64,000 bases of DNA, from the NCBI GenBank assembly GCA_003439945.1, contig QVRM01000484.1, positions 248,001 to 312,000 of the forward strand, written 5' to 3'. The first letter of the stretch is position 1, and every line of letters begins with the position of its first letter. A model generated the notes under the pieces. That model saw nothing but the letters and a program-made list of their open reading frames with translations. It was not told the origin of the DNA and ran no database searches. Positions 1 to 11,400 of this stretch are shown here, in pieces. The DNA is from Dermanyssus gallinae (lineage: Eukaryota; Arthropoda; Arachnida; Mesostigmata; Dermanyssidae). A program made the translations under genes and the position numbers.

Positions 1-3000
1 GTCTTACGACTGCAGGTCGCCGAGAAAGGTCGTATAGATTTTTAAAGGCTTTCTGTAGAACACCAGGGTGAGACAAAAAGTTAGCTGAAGTATCGTCGCG
101 AAACCCGCTGCAACACAAGGAGAAGATAACAAGGCAGCCTAGTAGCGGGTAGAAGAGTAGTATTATAGCTTTGTTTCTAGTCATAGTGGCCAGTCTCCAA
201 AACGCCGCGGTGTCTATCTATCTAAACTAACATACAGACCCACAGACAACTAACTATCTAGCTAAACACATATCCCCAAAACGTGCCCGTCACGATGCCC
301 CCCCCTGGCCGAGCCAATCTGTTATTCCGGTGGTTACGCCATACGTCCAGCGTATACTATTGTTAGAACTGCTTTTAGCTTAGAAGCTTAGGTTTGACGA
401 CTGATATAGGTTGTGCCCCGCCAAGCAACAGTTTTGTTCGTTCGCAGACAAAAGAAGAGAACCGGGGGGAGAAGAGGGGATGGGAGAGGACAGAAGGATT
501 GAAACAAACACTACAAACAAAGATCATCATTTACAAAGACGGCCTGTGGTCTACGTGACGGGGCCTCTTCCATCATCACATTACGCCCGACCGACGATAC
601 CCTTTTCCCGTATCGCCTTGCCAGCCTAGTAGTTCTAGTTCCATATCATACAATTCATCGTCATTCATTCATTTCATTCGTTCTCCGTTCAACGGCTGAT
701 TGATTGATTCATACTACCGGTCTGTCCTCTGGCATCGATATTCATCCTAGCCCATCAGTTGACGTTGAATGGCATACGTTCCCTCTTTGGTTACTGGTTG
801 CAGTTTTTCTTCAGAAACAGTTCTGTTCAATTGCGCGTTGGGTGGCCTGCTACCGATATTCTCATTGCTGTAGCCGTGCTCATCGTCGTAGTCAAATCAA
901 CGCAGCTATGGCCGCCTTCTTGATCGTTTTATGGTGTAGCTTTGTTGTTGTTGTCGTCTGTCTGTGTCATTTCGGTACATGGTGAAGATCGTACGTTGAT
1001 GCGATCTTCATATGGCCGAAGCTGTCCATACCCGTTCTCGTATCCCCGCTGTTACACGTTATTTAGTTGCTAAGTGGCTGGCCTGTCATGCTAGTGTATA
1101 TATCATATATGTATGTATATATATGCAGTTTCTGTTCATCGAGTTTCATTTGAGTTTAACCAGTTGTGGTAGAAACCAAGAGATTTACGTGAGACGAGGA
1201 GTTGGCTCGATTAGGCGATTCGCCTTCCCCTGGTGCCCTGTCACGCTCCGCCAAGGATGGCAATGGTGACGGGCGGCGACCACAACAACAGCAACAACAA
1301 TCGCAACAGCAACGCTGCATATACGCATAATTTCGGTCCGCTTCCGTTGTTTTTCACGTATTTGTTTGTGGTATTCTATCTTTTAGCTCAGCAAACCAAC
1401 GCTACGACAGCGCCCCGATTTCCTACATTAGGAGCGTTCTGTATGTGAAAGGACTACCCGGTAGAATTGCCCATTCCGTCAAAAATCCCTCGCCTCGAGA
1501 CAATGCTGCTTTCGAGATATCGGCGGTGTTAAATTAGAATAGAATTAGTGCTATCGATTGTGTGAAACTGTTGCTTGTAGCTACATAACGCTGTTGCGCC
1601 TCTTGTTGTTGTTGCTGCTATTGTTGATGGTGTTATTGTTGCCGTTGCAGCCGCCGCTGCTGTTGTTGTTGTCGAAGACCCAACCAGCTTCTGTAAGACG
1701 AAAGTTGCTAAACGAAGGCAGAATAGCGTCATCAAAACAAAGTGATGTAGCATCATTCTACAGCAGATAGCTAACTATTTAGTCGGTGTTTCGAATCAAT
1801 GCTGATTACATCGATGAATATGGATGTCGTTAGTAATACCAAGTAGCGCCAGCATTTACACGAAAAGAAAGGTCCACACTAGTGAAGGTTACACAGCTAA
1901 CACATAGCGAAACGACTCTCGTGGCCCGGGCCGGTTAACCCAGATAGGCGTGAGTTAGTGCGAGTCATCTCGACTGTTCGGAAACACGTTTGCTTTCATC
2001 ATCAACACCAGGGGTGGAAGTGGGTGAAGGTGTTCATCATCATCATCATCATTATCATCATTGGGCTTTCAAATTGATCACATTATTGGTGGTGCGATGT
2101 TGGTTTTCCTATGGCAATGGTACACTCATCACGGTTATCATTTCCATTATCATGGGGGGACGGGCGGGCTATTCCGATACGGTTGCCCTACGTGCACTCT
2201 TTAGCATACTAATCGTAGTTGGTATTATCATGCTTATGCTCGTCATTGTTGTTCGTAGTAGACGGACACTACAAATGGCAGCCCGCTATAGGACTGTCGA
2301 ATAGGTGAAGATGTATCGGCGGTCGTCTGTAGCAGGCTGATCGCATTGCTTTCTCTATTCACTTGACTGTCATCCGTTTCACCGGCCGACCCATACGTGC
2401 ATATAGGCACTTATGTGGGGCCCACGACAACTGTTGTCAAGATGAGCACTTCAAGCGAGCAACTCTAAACGAAGAGTGTGGAGTTGATGATTCGACCTAG
2501 ACCGCCTTTATCATATATATATATATATATATATATATGTAACGGCTGTAAGTCAACGAGCTACGAGATCACGACGAAGTAACGAACTACTCGCCGCTTA
2601 TTTTGCTTCGAAGCAACGCCAAGGCCTTATGCGACTGATACTAGACGGACCTCATCTGACATTTGCACAGAAGGTAGATCTCGGCTTGTTTTGAGGCTGG
2701 TTGGCGCTCCTTTGCGCATCAATAACCGATGAAGAATTTTGTGCTGATGGAACGATGTTTTGACTTGGGAGACGGAGCACACTCTTGCGGACCACAGAAA
2801 TCTTGGACTTACCACTTTTGGTTATTTTTACAGCTGCTCTTCAATCATGGTAGCATTATTGTCCGCTACGATTGTGATGTATGTTTTTCGTTCTGTTTTG
2901 TAAAGTGCATTTATATATATATATTTATTCGGTTTTGTTGGACCCGTCTGGTGTGGGAATATTTGAGTTAACTTTGGTTGCAATGTTCAGTTCTTCTTTC

Positions 3001-3452
3001 CTTTATGCATGGAGACGGTGGAGATGGTCAGTGTCGGGCCAACAGCTAATTATACGTTTTTGACTCTAGCTACCGTTAGCTGAGCGCACTAGAGGTGTGT
3101 CGCAAGAGTTGCCTTCGTGCTCTCCCTCCAACGCTGGCGCTGGGGGTAGACCGTGTAGGATCCCAGTTCAAGGATCGCCCCGGTCAGAATCATCCAAGAT
3201 TGGTTGTTTGTTGGCCGCGCTTTATACATCACACCTCTCTAAGTCCCTATCGTCGTTCTTCAGTCTCGAGCCTAAACCTGTTGTCGAGCGTAACAAAATC
3301 ATGGCATGGTCTGCCTGACTTAACTACCGTTAGATTCTACAGTGGTTCGGTGGAAGAAGCGTTTTCAGGCCCCTGCTGACAACGGATGGCCATTTTGGAC
3401 ATCAGGAAATCATCAGCAATTAGGTTGATTTCTCTGACTCGTCATCTCACAG
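1..3452. other. Unassigned, probably intron upstream of giant exon
   Basis: I see no convincing coding exon here. Open frames are short and rich in low-complexity residues (Leu, Val or His runs) from GTT/CAT/TGC-type trinucleotide repeats, for example near 1590-1670 and 2030-2060. The stretch ends in a good 3' splice site at 3452, so it is most simply the intron (or 5' region) before the giant exon that starts at 3453. Confidence 0.5.
2513..2538. repeat. (TA)n microsatellite
   Basis: Uninterrupted alternating TA run of about 26 bp. Confidence 0.9.
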
Positions 3453-6400
3453 GTGCCGCTGGAAGAACGTCCAAAGACGAGGAAGAAGATTCTGGACCTG
3501 GAGCGGAAGCCATGAGTTTCATCGAGAAGAAAGAATATTTTGAAACTCTGGCAACCGAGGCCGTTGAGGTCCTGTCACCTACACAGCGACAAGACAGTGT
3601 TGAGGGCGACCCCTTCAGACAGCAGCCCCAAAAGCCACAGGAGATACTCGAAACGGCGTTCGTTGAGGCCTCGCCCGAGCAACCTACGGTCGGCGTCGCC
3701 TCGTCTATACAGGAGACTCATGAGATCAAGCGGCTGTTGGTCAAGACCGTGGAAGAAGGACGTGAGGTCCGGGAGTTCGTTGACCTCGTCAAGCAGGAAA
3801 AGCAGTTGGAAGAGAAGGCGACTGTTGATCATTCGAGCACCCCCGGCGTGCCAACAAAAACTAGCGAACCAGAGGACCCCGAGCACAAGCATACAGAAGT
3901 AGCGTCTCCTAGTACAGCCCAGGACCGAAGGCAGACAGGACAGTCAGAAGAGGCGGCGGTGGAATCTAAGCCCCTTGATGAAAGCAAAGCGAAGCAAGTC
4001 GCGGACGTCGATAGTTGCAAGGCTAAGGTATCGAGTGAATTACCACAAGCTGAAGCCAAATTGAGCTCTGTGTTTGGAGAAAAACTCTTTCCTAGTGCCG
4101 CAAGTCCAAAGGGAGAAGCAACCCTTCTGGATGAAGGGGTACTAGAGAAGTTCACCGTACAGGATGAGTTCACCGTTCAGGAACAACACCAGCCCACGGT
4201 GCACCGTCTAACTGAAGTTGCAACTAGCCGAACTGTTGTCATCCAGCAGTCGAAAGATTCTCTAGTTATGCAAGAGACCCGCGAGGAGTCGCCGCAGAAG
4301 GACTTCTCCGGCTATAATATTCATTCCTCGCCCACCTTACTAGCTCATAAAGCGCAGCTGCCTCTTACGCCCGAACTCGAGAGGGATGACATGCTTCGAG
4401 TAGAGTATGCTAGCGAAAATGTTGATTCAATTCAACTGGAAACAGCCGAAAGCATGCCGAAGACCATAAGTGGACAAAAGGAAGCACCGGATGAGGATGC
4501 GTCCAATTTGCAGGCTCGTCAGGCCAAATCGCCAGAAACAGATACTAAAGATCAAACAGTATCGGTACATGATGTAACTGAGACTCATACTGGACATGTT
4601 TTCGAAACCGTGGAAGATACTTACAGCGTGGAAAGCCCTAAATCACTAAAGGCAGAAAGGTCCCATGATTTTGGTCACGTCGCCGAGGAGGTTTCGGACG
4701 AACCCAATACCAGCGTAACAACTAAAGTCCAATACATTGTAGAAACGCCCGGACATACGCGAACGGTGGAGGACACTACTGTAAGTCTCGGCCAACCGAA
4801 GGATGCCAAAACAGTAACAGAAACCCTGTCATCAGTCTCAACAGGAGAAGAGCCTTCCGAGACTACCCCAAGCGAGGTTGGCACGGTTTTAAAAACGACA
4901 CCGGTAGTAGAATCAGATGTTATCCCCACCGACACCGTTAAATCTACCAGGCCCACGCAGATGGCTGCAGAAGGAGATGACGACGCTTTACTTTCCCAAG
5001 AGGTTGAGCAGATTGCCCATAAGCTAGAGGAGCACGAGCATATTTTAGCGCAGGCAGCCGACCTAAAGGAAGAACAGGAACTCCCGCAGACCCCAGATGT
5101 ATCCGAGGAATCCGATAAAGGTAAATCCCAGCTCACGAAGTGCCCTACTAAAGAAGAAATCGAGAAACGAGTTGAACAAATTGGATTTTCTTCCCCCGAA
5201 GAACCTTCGTCTAGAAAGGACTTTGACCCAACTCGGCGCGAATCCAGCATTGAAGCGGCTGATAATTCAGAGATAGAACCCAGGTCGGCTGCTACAGAGA
5301 GCTCTAGCGCACCCCCTTTGCGTTCGCCGGATGGAGCTTCTTACGAAGAGCCCAGCGTTGCGTCTTCCAGGAGCTTTGACCCGGAACAACGTGCCCTAAG
5401 TCCTGATTCAGAACTTCCTATACCATCAACGGCAGGTGCTTTATCTACGGAAAAGCACGTGACTAGAAGATCCACGAACTTTGAATCTCTCTCACCGGAT
5501 ACACCGAGCTCAGCCTCGGCGGCTCCGCTCGATTTTCAAGAACGACCCAGCAGCCCCGGCGAAGGCTCGTCCTCAGAGGGCAGCCACAGGCCAACTCGGA
5601 AACCTGCCGAGGTTGCCAAGCCAACAAATATCGAGGAGCTTAAAGTGGTAAGGCCAGAAGATGCTCTTTCTCCGGATGATTTGTCTGAAGCTTCTGGACA
5701 CGGTGTGGACCCCCTTCAAAGAGGTGAGACTCCTGATTCTGAGCTCAAGTCGGACCCAAAGACAAGCCAAAGAGACGAGCCAACAAGCCTGGCCAAACCG
5801 GAGCAACAAGAGTTGGTTGTTCTCACAGAAGGCTTTGATGTACGCCGATCTCCAACAATGAAGGCGCACGCCGTTAAAATGACCGATGACGACGCAGATC
5901 GACTATTGCACCAAGATGAGTATCTGGAGGTTCTGCGTTTGCAGGCGTCTAAAGAAACAACTGCCTTATCACCCGTGCAATACAGTACCGACAGGGATGC
6001 ACATGAGCAGGCACCTCTCGAGGAGCACGTGTCCAAAATGTATCTTGGCGATAGTTCGCAAAAATCTGTGACCTCGACCACTACTACCACTCATATTGTA
6101 CAGACGATTGTGGATAGCAGTACTAAACGTACGCATACCACCGATCCCGAGACCACGCAGGAAGAACAGGTACATGCGATTGCGCATGAAAGGCCTACCG
6201 AGGTTGTACCACCAAGCGAGCAAGCCGTTGAAACTTCAGACGTGCTCGCTCCTAAGCCTGCTTTTAGCTCAGAGCCCTTACAGACCGATGCCAGCACGGC
6301 AAACCAAACAGAGGTGTCTGATTCTCCTCAATTACCAGCAAGCGAGGCACAGATGGCCGCTTCCGTACATTCCGAAAAGCACACGGAGTCTATGGGAACG

Positions 6401-8459
6401 CCGACAATTGAGCGTCTAGAACGTAGCACTGATTTAGAGCGAAAGACCCCACAAGAAAAAAGTCAAGAGACGCCAGATCTACAATCTGAAGCTAACGCGG
6501 GTGCTGTTCCGGGCTATGATATTCATCGGTCGCCCACTATGAAAGCACACGCGGTTAAATTGACAGCTGAAGACAGTGATCGACTGCTCCATGCCGACGA
6601 ATATCTTGAGGTACTTCAGACACAAGCCGATCTAGATGTCGAAGAGAAATCTCCAAAGCAAGCAGTCCCAGAGACCAGACAAGATGATAAACATGCATCG
6701 GTACAGATATTTGATATTAAAGACTCGCCTTCGATGAAAGCACATACGGTTACACTTAGTGACGATGATGCTAACCGGGTGCTTCATGCCGAAGAGTATT
6801 TGGAAGTTCTTCGTAGCGAAGAGGCAGAGGGTGACACAAAGGAAGAGGGAAAACCAATGAGAATTGTGGCCGGGGCCGATGAAACAAGCCATAAAGAGGG
6901 CATCGTAACGGAAAAGTCCCACGGCGTACCCCTTAAGGATACAGAGGAGGTACTAACAAAGTCGAGTGCGTCCCGCATAGACCAACGACCACATGCGAGC
7001 CAGGCAACAGACGAGCAAGGTACAGATCAAACACTATCGGCTGACGAGCCTAGCATGGCAGCTTCTTTAAAGGAATTTGATCCGCATGACCGGTTTTCGA
7101 GTCCCGAAGCGCTTTCTCCAAGTGAGGTACGAGCATTAGGTGAGGTATCTCATGTCCAGAGCACCACGGCCACTCATGTCACTTCATGGCGAGCGTCCTC
7201 TAGTACACCTATTGAAGAGGCTACGCCTCTCGGAGAATTCGACCCGCATGAGCGGCCAGCGAGCCCAGATCCAGAGCAGCTTCTGGATGAAGCAGAAGTA
7301 CCTCGCTTTACCATGATGACCACTAAAACGGTTGTAGAAACCGTTGTACTGCGTGAGAGTGACGAGCTGGCGAAGTCAGACAGAGCTGCCGACTATCAAC
7401 ACGCGGGTCCAGAGCAGATTGAGCATCAGATGCAGACCGTTGAGAATCTCGGAACCTCCGAACCAAGAGGTATCGAGAACGTCGCCTTCCAACACGACGA
7501 TGATGAGCCCATCAGTATTCACAGTAGAGATAACATTCCAGCAGCCTTAGCTAGAGCTTTGTCCGAAGAGCAATCCGAAGCTATCAGCGAAAGTTCGATG
7601 GTTGAGAGAGAACTTAGCCCCGAGCCGGAGGCCATTCAAGATATGATGCGAACAATCGACCAGAGGAGTACAAGCCGATTAGTGCAATTTGAAACGACGA
7701 CGACGACAGCTACAACGACGGTGCCAAAAGCGGCACCAACAACTCCGAGCAGTCAACAGGGCCAGCACGAACCGACAGCTAGCGTAGTTCGAGAGCAACG
7801 TTCGCATATGCAGTTCCATCAAACCACCCCGGATGTCGAACGTATCTCCGAGGAGATTCGTTCGACTCAAGAGAAGGCCTCGAGCCTTGTGCAGGAGGTC
7901 ACCGAGAAGGCGGCGGAGATCGCCTCTCAGGTAATGGCCGCACGAGGGGCCGCCGACACTCCGCAGGACGAGGAGCGAGTCTCTTCTCCCGATACCGAAA
8001 GCTTTATTGACCATGAGAAAGACCGATCCGCCTCGGAACATATCTCGCGAGAGATTATCGAGGAAATCGCCGAGGAAGATGAGCCATCGGCTGAAGACGA
8101 TCGACCCCAGCCAACCGGCGGCCAGCAACAAGCTAAGGAGCGAACCATTCTCCTAACGATGAACGACTTTAGCTCCTCACTTGATGAGGAGATTGTGGAC
8201 ACCGGATCCGCAAATAGCCTCGAAGGCGAAGGCCTCGAGGAGCGTGCAACTCTCACTGAATCGCGATATCCAGTGCCAGAGACGTTGCAAAAGGAATTCG
8301 CCACAGCTAGCGGCGTCCAGGGTACCCAACAGGTCACCGAACTTCAGGCACGACCGTGCCCTGCCGTGACGACCGCAAGCGTTGGACAATCGTCATCACC
8401 ACCGACCTCTCCCCAAGTCACGTCGCAAGCATCGACAGCAGCGGCCCCGCAGGAGACAG
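3453..8459 (+). CDS. Giant exon A (5,007 nt, phase 1-1)
   Basis: An open frame runs without a stop from 3386 to 8509. I place the exon start at 3453, after a pyrimidine-rich tract ending CTCACAG, and the end at 8459, before the donor GACAG|GTACAG. Exon length is 1,669 codons exactly, phase 1 on both sides. The ATG at 3386 lies before the acceptor and is probably not used. An in-frame Met at 3512 (MSFIEKKEYFETLA) would allow an alternative start. The product is acidic and S/T/E/P-rich. It contains four copies of a roughly 39-residue unit (core SPTMKAHAVK...LLHxDEYLEVL) and at least five FDPxxR..SP motifs. Near the end, Thr-rich TTTTT tracts and the phrase RGIENVAF (about 7470-7494) recur in exon B as FENVAF. 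Coding is supported by length alone; frames on the other strand are shadows. Confidence 0.85.
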
Positions 8460-11400
8460 GTACAGTTCTAATTCCACTTGTACAACTTGACGCCCGAAAA
8501 CCTTGTTAGTGCTTTGAGCGTTCGTTGTGTAAATCGAAATGAATGTGCTTGAATGATTGTGCGTGGCGGTTGGCATACCTATTCTGACTACGCGATGATG
8601 ATGATGATGACGACTCAAAGATTTCTCGCCAACAACAAAAAAATCGCGTGTGAGTGCGTATCTAATTGACGGCGTGCTTGTGCGAGCGAGTGTATATGCA
8701 CCCTTCAAAGACTTCTTCCATCACTGAACCAGTTTTAGAGGGCCAGCCGAATCACAGGGGGCTACTTCATCAACTCGTGCTTTCACTAAACGAGGCAGAC
8801 TAGAGAAAGTCACAGACTAAACACGGTGTTTAAATCAATAAGCAGTGCACGCCTCCACGTCGATGTTGTTCGCTAAACAAAGCGAGCACGATAAACAAGC
8901 TAACTCAGCACGACTCAAGGGGTCGTCGGCGATGAGTTCGATTCGTCGTCCTAATCGTCCTTCCGACCTAATACTATCATCACCGATTAAGCGCGAACAG
9001 TAAGCAATCTTGATGACGCTTTTTGCTTGACGATTCTTGGCTTTCCGTTACGCGTCACTCTCGCGAACGTACTTTCGGCGGCAGCATTCTTGTTCTTCTT
9101 CCTTTTCTTCTTGTCGTCTTCCATACAGCCGTGCTCTGTGGTCCCTTTCGTTCTTGCTTCATCGCTGTTGTTGACACGCACCCATTTTCTATTTCGTGTA
9201 CTCGATGCTGTTGTTGAGAAGAAAGAGAACAATACGGCGGCGGTGCGAGGTGTATGTCCACAAACCGAGTGATCGTTTTGAAGGTTAAGGTCGGAGGCTC
9301 CTCGTACTCGAGAACCTTGTGTCTCTCTCTCTATTCTGCGTTGGGACTTTTTTTTCTTGCCTTGTCAGTAGCGGCTCCGCTATCTACCGCTGCAGAGGCG
9401 TCGCCTCGATGGTACTCCCGTTTCGATCAATCATGTTTCAACAGCGTCTTCTAGCTACAAAACAAAAGAGGCTTGTTTTGCAGACAGTTCGCCACTGGCT
9501 AGCAGCATCCCGTTGCGTTTCATCGACACGTGTTCGACAAGTAAAGGAATACGTGCGGTTTGACATCGACACTGAGCATTGCACGGAGCACATCTATCTG
9601 CCTGTAGGAGGGACACAGTGTGGGGCGGGGGAAAGAGAATAAGAAACAAAAGAAATAACGCAGCCGACGAAAAACGACGCCGTGCCATCTCTAGACTGGT
9701 GTTAAACTCTAGGTGTGACAAAGAGATGTGACGTGTCCCGATACGCACGTGTCTATGTAATCGTCCTTGTTGTTGTTGTTGTTGTTGTTGTTGTTGCTGC
9801 TATTATTGTTGTTGTTATTGTTGTTGTTGTTGTTGTTGCTGTTGTCTAAATAGACTGTGTGTGTTGTGTCTGATAGTACACTAATGGCTTGAACGTTCGT
9901 TTGGTTACCGAGATTATGTTTGGTAGTGTACTAGCGATATAGATCAACCTACCATTGTGACCTGATAGGTAGACAATCATGTGTCGTCTCGCGCTCGTAG
10001 TCGTACTGCCGGCTTGCCAAAGCCAAGCTGTCTACCGCGCAGCCGGCCGTCTACAACTGTACTACTAGACCAGAGTACCAACACGTGATTATTTCGCTCG
10101 TCGGTCTTGACCAGCTAGTTAGTTATCCAGTGGTTTGTTACAGATGGATTCGGTATAATTTTTATCGTTCTGTCCTGTGATCGACCTGTTTTATGAGATA
10201 CTGTGCTGTGCTGCGCTCTATGTGTAGTTGTGTCTGCGTATACGCGCGCTCAGTGGCACGTAATTAAGCACGTTTGTTTTCGACTCCTTCCGCCTCTGTG
10301 CTGAGTGCTTGCTCAGTGGATGTCCAAATGGCTGTCCCTTGTCCTAGCCGGGAGCCTGTCTGCCGCCGTTTAGAGGCAGTGGGGCGCTCACATACAATGA
10401 CAACGCTTTTCGTGACGCGTGTCGACGAAGCACCCCCTTAGGTTGTCATTGTATCATTGTACGCGTTTTGCCGCCGTACCTCGGTTTTCCGTTTTCTCGT
10501 CTTTACCCTGTGTCGAACCTCGATTTTTCCGTTTTCTAGTCCTTACCCTGCCCCCTGTTCTTCTCACACAGAGACACACACATATATACACACTACTGCA
10601 CCCACTTTATTTCCTCTATCAATATCCTCTTTCCAATTCCTCTCCTTCCAACCCCAGAGTTATGCCCATCTCACCTTAGACTACCGAAAGGTGCCACTGG
10701 TTTACATTTCTCGCCGGTTCTTCGCTGAGTTTAAACTTCGCTTTCGACGTTACCTATTCACCTGCCGATCCACCTACCAGGCCTGCATCAGCCACCAACC
10801 CAGCAGCGGCAGCAGCAATACCTACCTTGGTGATGTACCCTCAAACAGGTCCCTTCAACGGGGGGTGCTCGTCGTAATTTCAGTCCATCGTTTAGATCAT
10901 TTGCTGCAAGCTATTAAAGGCACACTTTTGCTGAATGCGAGAGGCGTGTCGTCCGTCGTTGTGGATCACTTTCAAGTTCAAATTTCTTCCAGCAGTGACA
11001 CACTGTACTCACATGAGCTAGATACGAAGGGAAAAACGATTGCTTTGCGACAAAGGATTACCTGCGTCCTACGATACTTCTCTTGATGAGACTCACCCGC
11101 TACATGCTCCTTGTAGACAAATACATATATAGATGATTTTAAGTGCTAACGCCTAAGGGGAAATGTTTGGAATTCAGTGGGAGGAGCTTCATGTAGCAAA
11201 GAACGAAGAGCGAAGATTTTACTGATGACTGTTTTTATGACAGAACAACAAACTGGCCCGGATGGGCGAAGCGCACTTTCTGACGACAAACAGAAGATGG
11301 CCAGAGGCCCCGTTGCGGCGGCGGCCACGTTCGAACATCCAATGGCATTCGAGAATGTCGCGTTCAAGGATGACAGCTCACGCATCGAAATCCGGCAAGG

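Noticed and set aside
3386..3388. ATG at 3386 as start of the giant protein
   Set aside because: A strong 3' splice site at 3452 and phase agreement with downstream exons make this ATG intronic.
10457..11086. 209-residue plus-strand open frame
   Set aside because: Lies in the intron between the giant exons, composition is low-complexity and no motif is visible.
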